DNA from: Paenibacillus mucilaginosus 3016 | GTDB lineage: Bacteria > Bacillota > Bacilli > Paenibacillales > NBRC-103111 | DNA: 64,000 bases | Assembly (NCBI RefSeq): GCF_000250655.1 | Contig: NC_016935.1 | Span: 3,056,001 to 3,120,000, forward strand | Reading direction: 5' to 3' | In this document: in pieces, positions 1 to 7,596 of the stretch | Layout: every line of letters begins with the position of its first letter | Position numbering within the stretch: the first letter of the stretch is position 1 | Notes under the pieces: generated by a model | The model's database searches: none | What the model saw: only the letters and a program-made list of their open reading frames with translations | Told to the model about the DNA's origin: nothing | Translations under genes and position numbers: made by a program

Positions 1-7
1 GCTTCAG

Positions 8-40
8 AAGGAAGGAGGGGCCGTGAGGCTCCTTCTTTTT
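8..40 (+). terminator. Intrinsic terminator of an upstream gene
   Basis: GAAGGAG (11-17) pairs with CTCCTTC (29-35) and is followed by a run of T. It probably ends a gene lying left of the window. Confidence 0.6.
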
Positions 41-193
41 GTGTCTGCAGCAGGCCTGGGATGCGTTCATACCTCCGTTCGATCTCTGCATGAAGTGTTA
101 AATTCAACTGGAATGGCGCAGACTGTGAGCGCGCGGCAGGAGACACCCTGTGATTTTTTTGGTAGAATGGGCTGTGGATTGGAGGGGTTAAGG

Positions 194-490
194 ATGATGA
201 ATGAACTTCAAATACAGGAAGTCAAGGATGATATGGCAAGGCAGTACCGACAAAAAACGCTGAACGCGGCGCAGATCGTCACGGCCCTCCTCGCCCTGAA
301 GCTAGCGGGTGTCATGACGGAGAAGACGATGCAGTCTATCATCGAGGAGATCGTGCGTACGGCCGAGATCCCCAAAGCGGTAAAGGACTCCCTGTCCTTC
401 GCCAAGAAGGACAAAAAGACGATGCGGGGACTCATCGACCTGGCGAAGGAGCGTTACGGACCGAAGGACGAGAACGCCGTGCAGGCTTAA
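194..490 (+). CDS. Small protein of unknown function (98 aa)
   Basis: I do not recognise this protein. It is charged and predicted helical, with no signal peptide or membrane segment. The start was set at the ATG at 194 because GGAGGGG lies six bases before it; the reading frame is open further upstream but has no ribosome binding site there. The middle part (about residues 25-75) alternates hydrophobic and basic residues, like a small helical DNA-binding or adaptor protein, but no family motif is visible. It stands alone, with about 200 bases of non-coding sequence on each side. Confidence 0.6.
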   Translation: MMNELQIQEVKDDMARQYRQKTLNAAQIVTALLALKLAGVMTEKTMQSIIEEIVRTAEIPKAVKDSLSFAKKDKKTMRGLIDLAKERYGPKDENAVQA

Positions 491-528
491 GGGCACCATT
501 TCACTGAAGAGGCTTCGGACGAAGCTGA

Positions 529-675
529 GAGCTTCGGGTCGACTCGCACCGGGTACAGCCCAGCCTGACCAAGGAGGAGCTGAACCCGGTTTTCGGCGCG
601 TGTGCCTCGGTGAGAGCCTTCGGAGAGATCCAGGCGGCAGACAAAGGGGATCCGGCCGATGCAGAAAATGAATAG
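529..675 (+). other. Open frame without a start; possible gene fragment
   Basis: One frame stays open from just after a TGA (526-528) to a TAG at 673-675 and reads like protein near its end (SLTKEELNPVFGACASVRAF). It has no ATG and no ribosome binding site. A terminator follows directly. It may be the tail of a decayed small gene, or chance. Confidence 0.2.
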
Positions 676-686
676 ATTCCAAAGCT

Positions 687-721
687 AAAGGACACTCCGG
701 CTGCTCAGTGGAGTGTCTTTT
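687..721 (+). terminator. Intrinsic terminator
   Basis: GACACTCC (691-698) pairs with GGAGTGTC (710-717). A-rich bases flank the left arm and T-rich bases the right arm. Confidence 0.75.
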
Positions 722-878
722 GTTTTGGGTTGATTTGTAGACGCCCACCGTACCGTGCAGGAGGGAATGCCGAATTCCCTCGGGAGTGTCTTCGGAAGCC
801 GATTGGAAGGATTGGCGTATATTTACAACCGGGCGGGGGACAGTAACTGATGTTCCAATGAAAAGGAGGGATTTTCGA

Positions 879-1025
879 ATGGATCAGCAAACCAAAGCGG
901 GGATCGACCAGCAGGAGCAGACCGTGGATGCGGCGAACCTGGCCAGTGCCATGAACGGCGAGGAAGAAGAGAACGTCACAGCCAAGGAAAAAACTATAAG
1001 CTCGACAATTCCCATATTTCCGTAA
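879..1025 (+). CDS. Small acidic protein of unknown function (48 aa)
   Basis: The ATG at 879 follows a strong AAAGGAGGG site (862-870) at normal distance, which is the main support for a gene here. The product is rich in Q, E and A (MDQQTKAGIDQQEQ...), and ends in a short hydrophobic tail (STIPIFP). It has no cysteines, signal peptide or membrane segment. Small Q/E-rich proteins are common among spore components in this group, but no named family motif is visible. A GC-rich hairpin follows at 1044-1075. Confidence 0.5.
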   Translation: MDQQTKAGIDQQEQTVDAANLASAMNGEEEENVTAKEKTISSTIPIFP

Positions 1026-1043
1026 GAAACGAGTAGGGAGCCG

Positions 1044-1075
1044 GGCCGGGTCAGCCATGAACGGTGAGCCCGGCC
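1044..1075 (+). terminator. Hairpin, possible terminator
   Basis: GGCCGGGTCA pairs with TGA(G)CCCGGCC with one bulged base. The T tract after it is poor (TTCCT). Confidence 0.35.
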
Positions 1076-1101
1076 TTCCTGCGTAAGACGGAGGAATGAT
1101 C

Positions 1102-1437
1102 GTGGAGAGGGAAGAGAAGAGCAGCGGATTGGAGATCCAGTATAACGAGGGTCTGCGGGTCAGCATTACCGCGGCAGGGGAGGAGGAGCCCCTTGCTCTC
1201 CGAAGGCGGGCATTCCAGGCCGTGCTGACGGAGCTGGTCTGGTCTGTGAGAGAACCGGGGGATCCGGCTTCGGAAAGGCAGCAGAAGGAGCTGTGGACCT
1301 GGATTCTGCACGAGATCGGGTGGGCGCTGACCCATGCTTCCCCCTTCCGCGCCGAATCGGAGGAAGACCCTCTTGCCGTGCTTGCTGCTGCGGTCGGCAC
1401 GCTTCGGGAGGAAGCGGGTCAGGAAGGCCCGTATTGA
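1102..1437 (+). CDS. Unknown protein (111 aa)
   Basis: An ATG at 1096 directly abuts the GGAGG (1090-1094), which is too close to be used, so the GTG at 1102 (spacing 7) is the better start. The product is acidic, with a Leu/Ala-rich helical second half (WILHEIGWALTHASPF) and no signal peptide. I do not recognise the family. It lies 30 bp upstream of another small gene on the same strand (1468), and the two may be co-transcribed. Confidence 0.5.
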   Translation: MEREEKSSGLEIQYNEGLRVSITAAGEEEPLALRRRAFQAVLTELVWSVREPGDPASERQQKELWTWILHEIGWALTHASPFRAESEEDPLAVLAAAVGTLREEAGQEGPY

Positions 1438-1467
1438 GATCGAAGGAAACAAGGGAGGGGAACCGTC

Positions 1468-1686
1468 ATGGATGATGCACTTCCGCCACGGGCGCTGGTT
1501 CACCACCTGCTGTCTGTCATCGAAGACGATGATACGGTCGAATCGATCGTATATGTCGCCCGGATGAAGGACGGCACCATCGTATCCGGCTGGTCGGATC
1601 TGCTGCACACCGAGGTGATCGGGCTGCTCGAAGTAGGCAAGCTGCAGGCCGTCAAGGAGATGTGGGAAGATTGGCAGCCGCGATGA
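1468..1686 (+). CDS. Small protein of unknown function (72 aa)
   Basis: The ATG follows GGGAGGGG at normal spacing. The product is acidic and compact, with alternating hydrophobic positions (ESIVYVARMKDGTIVSGWSD) suggesting a small beta/alpha fold. The end is helical and contains tryptophans (KEMWEDWQPR). It has no membrane segment and no metal-binding motif. It is the second of three closely spaced small genes on the plus strand (1102, 1468, 1727). Function unknown. Confidence 0.6.
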   Translation: MDDALPPRALVHHLLSVIEDDDTVESIVYVARMKDGTIVSGWSDLLHTEVIGLLEVGKLQAVKEMWEDWQPR

Positions 1687-1726
1687 ACCCGGCAGCCGTG
1701 CGCTGCCCCGGAGGAGGTGACAGGAG

Positions 1727-1870
1727 ATGAGTCAGCAGGAGAACAAATCGGCGAGCGAGAAGATCATGGACAGCCATCCGATCGATCCGGCCTTTGCTCC
1801 GCAGGAGAACGAGCAGGAGCGCAAGTTCCGCGTGAATCAGCCGGACCCGGAGCAGAAAGGAAGATCCTAG
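1727..1870 (+). CDS. Very small hydrophilic protein (47 aa)
   Basis: The ATG at 1727 lies seven bases after GGAGGTG (1713-1719). The product is strongly hydrophilic (MSQQENKSASEKIMDSHPID...) with many Q, E, K and P residues, and looks disordered. It is the last of three small plus-strand genes. No family is recognised; it could be a small spore-associated protein, but only its composition suggests that. Confidence 0.5.
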   Translation: MSQQENKSASEKIMDSHPIDPAFAPQENEQERKFRVNQPDPEQKGRS

Positions 1871-1980
1871 CATGCTCCAGGCAAAGGGCCGGGAGGGCTG
1901 GCGTTTGGAGCATGGGCGGACGATAGCGGGGCTCAGGCAGGGGCTGCAGCTCGGACAGGCGGAACAGGGCTCCATATGTC

Positions 1981-2250
1981 AGGAGCCCCTGTTTGCGCTG
2001 AGCGTCGGGCCTTGCCGGCATAGAGCCGGAGGCCATCAGGCGTTTGCAAGCACAAGCGGATGAAGCGGTGCTCCACACGCCCGGAGCCCCTGTCTTGTGC
2101 TGGCCGCCAAGCCTTGCTTGCCGGCATAGAGCCGGAGGCCATCAGGCGTTTGCAAGCACAAGCGGATGAAGCGGTGCTCCACACGCCCGGAGCCCCTGTC
2201 TTGTGCTGGCCGCCAAGCCTTGCTTGCCGGCATAGAGCCGGAGGCCATCG
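1981..2250. repeat. 106-bp tandem repeat, two clean copies plus partial copies
   Basis: The block beginning GCCGGCATAGAGCCGGAGG recurs at about 2014, 2120 and 2226, exactly 106 bp apart. A diverged partial copy precedes the first (GGAGCCCCTGT near 1983). Each unit can fold: GCACAAG pairs with CTTGTGC around an inner GGTGCTCC/GGAGCCCC stem. Short frames here are open on both strands but have no start signals, so I treat the block as non-coding. Confidence 0.85.
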
Positions 2251-2370
2251 GGTCGCGAAACGGGCTGCCAGGCTCCGCTTCGTGTGCTGACCGGCGTGCC
2301 AAGCCGGACGATCTGTCTCCTTACCGGTGTTCCCGGTATCGTACCGGCTGGATAGACACCGGTTTTTGAG

Positions 2371-2560
2371 ATAAAGGAACTAGGATTCCTTATTCGAGTA
2401 TTTCCCACGATTTCCCGGCCGATAGCGGAACTCAGGTGCGCTATTGCCCGCATATCCATCGAAAAACAGCCGTTGGCACCGAAATAGCGAATCTCAGTTC
2501 CTCTATCGCAAGACCGGCCCTTCCTGCACGGAACTTAACGAATCTCAGTTCCGCTATTTG
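2371..2560. repeat. Dispersed palindromic repeat cluster, copy 1
   Basis: Imperfect palindromes of about 23-25 bp, of the type ATAGCG-GAACTCAG-...-CGCTAT, occur near 2371, 2413, 2483 and 2527. A shared linker, GAGTATTTCCCA followed by ATTTCCCG, sits at about 2395-2417. The same units in the same order occur at 34236-34440. The segment has no coding potential. Confidence 0.75.
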
Positions 2561-2677
2561 CATTTGCACCGCATCCCAGTGCCGCGGGCGCATCGATCCC
2601 ACCCACAAAACGGACCCAAAAAGCGGAGCCTCTCCCTGCAGGCTCCGCTTTTCGCATCCCCGGGCCGGTCGCACACG

Positions 2678-2843
2678 GACCGCTCCTTCTGCCGAACCGT
2701 GCGGACCGGCTCCCAGCTGCAGTACTTCGCCGTCCCGTCATCCTTCCCCGGACCCGCCGTCAACGCTGAGGCCGCTCCTTCTACCGATCCGTGCGGACCG
2801 GCTCCCAGCCGTAGTACTTCGTCGTCTCATCGTCCTTCTCCGG
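2678..2843. repeat. Direct repeat duplicating the 3' end of the adjacent SDR gene
   Basis: A stretch of about 73 bases at 2679-2751 recurs at 2771-2843, offset by exactly 92 bp with scattered substitutions. The second copy is the C-terminal coding end of the SDR gene (PEKDDETTKYYGWEPVRTDR). The first copy lies just beyond its stop codon and is a diverged, non-functional duplicate. Confidence 0.75.
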
Positions 2844-3632
2844 CATGCCGGGAAGGATCAGACCGCCGTCGACCTTGAGCGAGGCGCCCGTGATGTAGGA
2901 GGCCGCATCGGAGGCGAGCCACAGCACGGCCTCCCCGATATCCTCCGGCTGGCCGACCCGCCGCAGCGGGATCTTTTCGCCGAGCTTGTCATAAAACGCG
3001 GCGCTGCCGCGCTCGATCTCGGTCGCGCCGGGCGCCACGTTGTTCACGCGGATGCCGTGCATCGCCAGCTCGATGGCGATCGATTCCGCCGCACGGCGCA
3101 GGCCCGCCTTCATCCCGCCGTACAGGGAGTCATGCGGGTAGGCCCGCTCGGCCCGGGTGGAGGTGATGTTGATGAGGCTCCCGCGGATGCCTTTCTCCTT
3201 CATGTGCCGGCCCACGTGCTTCATGAGCAGCATCGGAGCGACAAAGTCGATGTGGATGAACGCGAGCATCTCCTCTGTCCCGATATCGAACAGATGCTTC
3301 CCGAAGCCGGCTCCGGCGTTATTGACGAGCAGGTGCACCTCGCCCAGCTCCCGGATCGCTTCCGCCGCATAGCGCTCGACGAAGGCGGGATCGGACAAAT
3401 CCCCCTGCACCGCATGGAACTGGCGGCCGTAGGTCCCCTTTACCGTTTGCTCCAGCTCCTGGATGCCGAGTTCATTCGATTTATACACGGTGGAGATATG
3501 ATAGCCCGCTCTTGCGAGCACGAGGGAGATCCCTTTGCCGATCCCGCTGCTGGCTCCGGTCACAATCGCGGCCCTGCGCTGTCTTCTGGTCGGTTCGGCC
3601 TCCATTTTGGTCTCCTCACGGCTTCCGCTCAT
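2781..3632 (-). CDS. Short-chain dehydrogenase/reductase (SDR), 283 aa
   Basis: A classical NAD(P)-dependent oxidoreductase. The glycine motif TGASSGIGKG is near residue 25, NNAGAG lies mid-protein, and the catalytic pair is Y-x-x-x-K (SLYGGMKAG) after an ITSTRA serine strand. The C-terminus carries the usual ITGASLKVDGG. It resembles glucose-1-dehydrogenase-type and 3-oxoacyl-reductase-type SDRs; the substrate cannot be read from sequence. The ATG at 3632 follows AAGGAG. The 3' end is partly duplicated just downstream. The hydrolase and PadR genes lie upstream on the same strand. Confidence 0.85.
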   Translation of the reverse strand: MSGSREETKMEAEPTRRQRRAAIVTGASSGIGKGISLVLARAGYHISTVYKSNELGIQELEQTVKGTYGRQFHAVQGDLSDPAFVERYAAEAIRELGEVHLLVNNAGAGFGKHLFDIGTEEMLAFIHIDFVAPMLLMKHVGRHMKEKGIRGSLINITSTRAERAYPHDSLYGGMKAGLRRAAESIAIELAMHGIRVNNVAPGATEIERGSAAFYDKLGEKIPLRRVGQPEDIGEAVLWLASDAASYITGASLKVDGGLILPGMPEKDDETTKYYGWEPVRTDR

Positions 3633-3672
3633 TCCCCTTGCTCCTTCCTGCCTTAGGCGCGTTTACCCCTAC

Positions 3673-4485
3673 TTACCCGCAAACGCCCCGCTTCAAAAAG
3701 GCCGTCACCACTTCATTAAACGTCCGGGGAGCGTCCATATTGGCGCAGTGGCCGGCATGTTCAATCTCCACGTAGGTGCTCTGCGGCTCCTGCTCCTGCC
3801 AGCGGATCGAAGCCTCCTTCACCACCGGCAGATCCCGGTCCCCGCAGACCAGAAGCAGCGGGGGGCCGTCGGGACGGTCCGGAGCCATCCCGGTCAGGTG
3901 GCGCAGGCCGGACATGACCCGGAAGGAGCGGCGGGTGAACGAGCAGGCCATCTCATAGAACTGCTCCTGCTGCTCGGGACGGATCACGGTGACGGAAGCC
4001 AAATACCGGCGGAAGCGGTGCATGGAGAGGATGCCCATCAGCAGCCATTTGAGCATCTCGGCGCGCTGGGCCTTCACGATCTCCGGGTGCTCCTCGCGGA
4101 TCGAGTAGCCGCCGACGGAGACGAGGGAGCGCACCTTCCCCGGGTGGCGGAAGGCGAAGGCCTGTGCCAGCAGCGCCCCCATCGACACACCGACGAGATG
4201 GCAGCGCTCCGCGCCCTCTTCGGCCAGGATGCCGAGCAGATGGCCGGTCGTGCTCTCGATACCGAGACCGGCATCGTATACCTGGCTGCGCCCGTGGCCG
4301 AGCAGGTCCACCGTAACGACACGATAGTTATCGGCAAAATGGCCCAGCTGCCCGTCAAAGCAGCGGTGGTCCCCGAAGGCCGGATGCAGGAAGACGATCA
4401 GCTCCCGGTCCGGCTGGCCCGAGACATAGTAATGAACCTGCGCCCCTCCTGCGCGCAGCACCTTATGCACCGTGGAGACTCCCAT
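3673..4485 (-). CDS. Alpha/beta hydrolase, 270 aa
   Basis: A soluble alpha/beta-hydrolase-fold enzyme. The nucleophile elbow is GVSMG with Ser101, an acidic residue lies in CGDRD (216-218), and the histidine is in IEHAGHCANMD (243 or 246). The oxyanion strand is VFLHPAFGDH. These are the parts expected of a serine esterase, lactonase or C-C hydrolase; substrate unknown. It follows the PadR gene on the minus strand and overlaps its end by 23 bp, so the two are almost certainly co-transcribed. The regulator probably controls the hydrolase. Confidence 0.85.
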   Translation of the reverse strand: MGVSTVHKVLRAGGAQVHYYVSGQPDRELIVFLHPAFGDHRCFDGQLGHFADNYRVVTVDLLGHGRSQVYDAGLGIESTTGHLLGILAEEGAERCHLVGVSMGALLAQAFAFRHPGKVRSLVSVGGYSIREEHPEIVKAQRAEMLKWLLMGILSMHRFRRYLASVTVIRPEQQEQFYEMACSFTRRSFRVMSGLRHLTGMAPDRPDGPPLLLVCGDRDLPVVKEASIRWQEQEPQSTYVEIEHAGHCANMDAPRTFNEVVTAFLKRGVCG

Positions 4486-5035
4486 CGCTGCGGCCGCCCC
4501 CCTCTCTCATATTCTGCAGCAGTTCCGCATACCACTTCGCGCTGAACGCATACTGGTCGACGCCGTACCGGAGCGAGAGCATCTGGCAGCGGTAGATGTC
4601 CCGTTTGTCCTCCGGGATCTCGGGCTCCATCAGAGCCGCCTGGATCTCCAGCGCGGTCAGGTGCCGGTGCATCTCCGTGAGCGACGCCGCATAGCTTTCA
4701 AGCACCCGGGTCCGGTCCGCTGCGGGAAGAAGTCCGAGGAAGAACAGCCGGGCGACCGCCAGATCCTTCAGCTTGTCGATGGGAATCGGGGAGCGAAGCC
4801 AGTCCAGCAGCTGTTCGCGTCCGGGCGCTTCGATGGAGTACACCTTCTTGAGCTTGCCGTGCTCCACGATCTCAATGCAGGAGATCCACTCCTTGTCCAT
4901 CAGCTTTTTGAGGGCCGCCTGGATGCCGCCGAGGCTGTCGCTGTAGAAGAGGGCGACGGTATTTTTCATATTCTTGCTGAGCTCATAGATGGTCTGCCCG
5001 CGCAGCGCAAGCAGTCCGAGCAGGACATATTCCAA
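4463..5035 (-). CDS. PadR-family transcriptional regulator, 190 aa
   Basis: The N-terminal winged helix (LEYVLLGLLALRGQTIYELSKNM) and the long C-terminal helices with a Trp/Tyr-rich end are typical of PadR-type repressors such as PadR and the AphA-like group. The frame is open far upstream, but the true start is probably the TTG at 5035: AAGGAGG lies nine bases before it, and the resulting length fits the family. Upstream of the start is a perfect GTAATATTAC palindrome (5068-5077), a plausible autoregulatory operator. It overlaps the hydrolase gene. Confidence 0.8.
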   Translation of the reverse strand: MEYVLLGLLALRGQTIYELSKNMKNTVALFYSDSLGGIQAALKKLMDKEWISCIEIVEHGKLKKVYSIEAPGREQLLDWLRSPIPIDKLKDLAVARLFFLGLLPAADRTRVLESYAASLTEMHRHLTALEIQAALMEPEIPEDKRDIYRCQMLSLRYGVDQYAFSAKWYAELLQNMREGGGRSDGSLHGA

Positions 5036-5067
5036 GGGACCCAGCCTCCTTCGTCTTATTGCCTTTA

Positions 5068-5077
5068 GTAATATTAC
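5068..5077. promoter_or_regulatory. Perfect palindrome GTAATATTAC, candidate PadR operator
   Basis: A 10-bp perfect palindrome 33 bp upstream of the padR start, in the region between divergent genes. AT-rich palindromes of this kind are usual PadR sites; assignment is by position only. Confidence 0.45.
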
Positions 5078-5198
5078 GCTTGGGAAGATGGAGATATGAC
5101 TGCCGGGCAGGGATGAGAACAACGAGAGGGGGATGGCGTACGGGGCCGGGCAGAGGTTACAATGAGAAAAAAAGGAAGAAAGCGGCAGGTGAGGAACA

Positions 5199-6065
5199 AT
5201 GGCAGGCAGGGAAGCGGCGATGAGACCGGCGGAAGCAGACAGCAGGGCGAAGCTTCTGGGGGATTTTCTCAAATCCCGGCGCGAGCGGCTGCAGCCGGAG
5301 CAGGCTGGAATTACCGGGTCGTTCGGCAGGCGGAGAACGCCGGGACTCCGCAGGGAGGAGGTGGCCTATCTGGCAGGGGTGAGCGCCACCTATTACACCT
5401 GGCTGGAGCAGGGGCGCGAGGTGACGGCCTCGAGGGAGGTCATCGGGAGCATCGGCCGGGCCCTGCAGCTCAGCGGGGATGAGATGACGCACCTCCTGAG
5501 GCTGGCCTCCCCGGAGGCCGCAGAGCCTCCCGCCCCCGAAGAAGAGGGCTTCAGCCCCGAGTGGCAGCGCATCATCGACCAGCTGGCGTACCCTTCTTTT
5601 ATCAGCAATGACCGGACCGAAGTGCTCGCCTGGAACCGGGCGGCCTCCGTGGTGATCGCGGATTTCGCTTCGATGGAGCCGGGCGACCGCGTGATGATGC
5701 GGCTGCTCTTCGAGGACGCGGGACTCTGGGACCGCCTGGTCAACCGGGATGAATTCGCAGCGTATTCCGCGGCGGTCTTCCGCACTTACTGCGACAAGCA
5801 CCGCAGCGACCCGTGGTTCGGGGAGACGGTGGAGAGACTGTGTGCGAGCAGCCCCGTATTCGAGGAGCTGTGGCGCCGGCACGACATCCAGCTGAAGAAA
5901 ATCGCCCGGATCAGCCTGATCGCCCCCGGGGCAGGGGAGCTTGCGTTTGAGATCCACTCTTTTGCCAGCCTCAATGGGAGAACGGACCTCCACTGCTGTG
6001 TGTATACGCCGGTCGCCGGAACAGAGACGGAGTCGAAGCTGATGAGCCTGCTGGGCAGTACCTGA
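5199..6065 (+). CDS. MmyB-like helix-turn-helix regulator, 288 aa
   Basis: An XRE-type helix-turn-helix occupies about residues 18-90 (LGDFLKSRRERLQPEQAG, then RTPGLRREEVAYLAGVSATY). It is followed by the MmyB-type ligand-binding domain (WNRAASVVIADF ... FHIHSFASL-like end). Such proteins, first known from Streptomyces MmyB, bind DNA through the N-terminal domain and probably a lipid or other small ligand through the C-terminal one. They often control a neighbouring oxidoreductase. Here the MDR gene follows 110 bp downstream on the same strand. A second, diverged homologue is at 52573. Confidence 0.85.
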   Translation: MAGREAAMRPAEADSRAKLLGDFLKSRRERLQPEQAGITGSFGRRRTPGLRREEVAYLAGVSATYYTWLEQGREVTASREVIGSIGRALQLSGDEMTHLLRLASPEAAEPPAPEEEGFSPEWQRIIDQLAYPSFISNDRTEVLAWNRAASVVIADFASMEPGDRVMMRLLFEDAGLWDRLVNRDEFAAYSAAVFRTYCDKHRSDPWFGETVERLCASSPVFEELWRRHDIQLKKIARISLIAPGAGELAFEIHSFASLNGRTDLHCCVYTPVAGTETESKLMSLLGST

Positions 6066-6175
6066 AGCGGCCGGCAGCCTGGTAATCCTGTTACTAGTAT
6101 AAACATGCTGTGGCTGCACTCCCCGGAGCCGTCTAGCATGGTGTTATCAACCAATCCGGGGAGGATGCATAACAG

Positions 6176-7171
6176 ATGAAAAGCATGGTAATTGACCGGC
6201 CTATGGGCGCAGATGAGCTGGTGGTGAAGGAGCTGCCGGATCTGCAGCCGCCTCCGGGAAGACTGGCGGTGGACGTCGTGTATGCAGGCGTAGGGTATGT
6301 GGATGTCCTGCTCCGGCGGGGAGCCTTCGGTGATCTGGTGCCGCTGCCGGCCGTACCGGGCCTGGAAGTGTCCGGTTATGTCCGGGCCGTCGGGGCCGGC
6401 GTGCAGGGGTTCCGCGTGGGGCAGCCGGTGGCTGCCATGACCTTGACCGAACTCGGGGGCTACGCTTCCATCGCCGTCACCCGGCCGGAGCTTACGGTCC
6501 CGCTCGACGGGCCGCTCGGCAGTCTGGATCTGTGCACCGCCGCAGCGAGCATTGTGAACCTGACGACCGCGTATATGGCACTCGGGCAGGTGGCGAGGCT
6601 GCGGCAGGGGGATCACGTGCTGGTCCATGGCGCAGCAGGGGGACTCGGGAGCTTCATCGGACAGATGGCGAGACATTTCGGCGCCGGCCGGGTCTACGGT
6701 ACGGTAGGAAGTGCGCAGAAGCTGGAGCTGGCCTCCTCTCTTGGCTACGACGAGCTGTTCCTGCGGGAAGGCTTCGCGGAAGAGCTGCGCAGCAAGGACG
6801 GCTTCCGCGGCCTGGATCTGGTGCTGGACCCTGTAGGCGGTGAGATGCGCCGGGCGAGCCAGGAGCTGCTGCGCCCGCTCGGCCAGCTGGTGGTCCTGGG
6901 CAATGCCAGCGGGGCGGAGGACGTCCCGCAGTCAATGCTGGAGGCTTGGCTGGCGAACCGGTCGCTGACCGGTTTCAGCATCGGCGGCTACAGCCAGTAC
7001 GCTCCGTCGGAGGTGGGAGAGGCGGCGAAGGCGGCGCTTCACCTGCTGGCGGACGGCGTGATCCGTTCGGAGGTGTTCGGCGTGTACCCCCTCGAGAAGG
7101 CCTCCGAGGCTCATGAGCTGCTTGAGACGAAGAACACGGTGGGTAAGCTGGTGCTGCAGATTTCCGGGTGA
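6176..7171 (+). CDS. Quinone oxidoreductase-like medium-chain dehydrogenase, 331 aa
   Basis: An MDR-superfamily enzyme of the NADPH:quinone reductase (QOR) type. The N-terminal GroES-like domain contains VPGLEVSGYVRAVG. The Rossmann domain carries HGAAGGLGSFIGQMAR (about residues 150-165), followed by DPVGG and VVLGNASG. No zinc-binding cysteine cluster is visible, as expected for the zinc-free QOR branch. GGGAGG lies 11 bases upstream; an earlier ATG runs into a stop at once. It probably reduces quinones or enones. The MmyB-like regulator upstream may control it. Confidence 0.85.
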   Translation: MKSMVIDRPMGADELVVKELPDLQPPPGRLAVDVVYAGVGYVDVLLRRGAFGDLVPLPAVPGLEVSGYVRAVGAGVQGFRVGQPVAAMTLTELGGYASIAVTRPELTVPLDGPLGSLDLCTAAASIVNLTTAYMALGQVARLRQGDHVLVHGAAGGLGSFIGQMARHFGAGRVYGTVGSAQKLELASSLGYDELFLREGFAEELRSKDGFRGLDLVLDPVGGEMRRASQELLRPLGQLVVLGNASGAEDVPQSMLEAWLANRSLTGFSIGGYSQYAPSEVGEAAKAALHLLADGVIRSEVFGVYPLEKASEAHELLETKNTVGKLVLQISG

Positions 7172-7195
7172 GCATAAGACCGATACAGGCGGCAG

Positions 7196-7225
7196 TTGAT
7201 GAATTGGCAGCGATTCATGTACAAT
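7196..7225 (+). promoter_or_regulatory. Sigma-A-like promoter of the ZTP riboswitch transcript
   Basis: TTGATG (7196-7201), an 18-bp spacer and TACAAT (7220-7225), just before the riboswitch. Confidence 0.5.
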
Positions 7226-7233
7226 CATAGAAA

Positions 7234-7312
7234 CTGATCGCTGTGTGTGACTGGCGGAGCATGGGGAACCATGAGGAAGCACACGGACATACGAGCCGTA
7301 CGCCTGGCAGAG
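7234..7312 (+). promoter_or_regulatory. ZTP (pfl) riboswitch
   Basis: The conserved landmarks of the pfl/ZTP aptamer are present in order: TGTGACTGGCGG (7246-7257), the hairpin CATGG-GGAA-CCATG (7260-7273), an AGGAAGC segment, and GAGCCGTACGCCTGGCA (7293-7309), in which GCC-x(2-3)-CGCCTGG forms the pseudoknot half. A strong terminator follows directly, the usual off-switch. ZTP riboswitches sense the purine intermediate ZMP/ZTP during folate shortage and typically control folD, fhs or purH. The downstream gene here is a folD remnant, which supports the call. Confidence 0.85.
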
Positions 7313-7346
7313 GTAAGGGGAGACAAGGTCCCCTTGCCTCTTTTTG
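7310..7346 (+). terminator. Terminator of the ZTP riboswitch
   Basis: AGGTAAGGGGA (7311-7321) pairs with TCCCCTTGCCT (7329-7339), then TTTTTG. It is the expression platform of the riboswitch. Confidence 0.85.
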
Positions 7347-7378
7347 TTTAGATCTCCAAGCGAAGGAGCGGCAGGAAC

Positions 7379-7534
7379 ATGAAGGAACCTATGGTGCTGG
7401 ACGGCAGCCGTGTGGCGGCAGAGATCAAAGCAAGCCTGGCGGGACAAAGTGGATTATTTCCACATGACGTAACAGACTCCTTATATGTATTTGTCTCGAC
7501 TATTCTACCATATATTAGAAGAGTGGTAGAATAG
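7379..7534 (+). pseudogene. folD: folD remnant: only the first ~24 codons survive
   Basis: After AAGGAG (7363-7368) an ATG begins MKEPMVLDGSRVAAEIKASL, which matches the N-terminus of FolD (methylenetetrahydrofolate dehydrogenase/cyclohydrolase; usual form LDGK-VA-EI). After AGQSG the similarity stops. The frame runs through unrelated sequence (LFPHDVTDSLYVF...) to a TAG at 7532, giving 51 residues instead of about 285. The catalytic lysine and nucleotide domain are absent. A 9-bp inverted repeat (ATTCTACCA/TGGTAGAAT, 7502-7532) lies at the end. A full folD may exist elsewhere in the genome. Confidence 0.75.
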
Positions 7535-7596
7535 GCTTGGGGAATACCTGCTGAAGAGACGTTAGCCTATCAAAAGCAAAGCTTGGAGGACTTGTC

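Noticed and set aside
2436-3656. 406-codon plus-strand frame
   Set aside because: It is antisense over the SDR gene and enters repeat DNA; it has no start signal or family motif.
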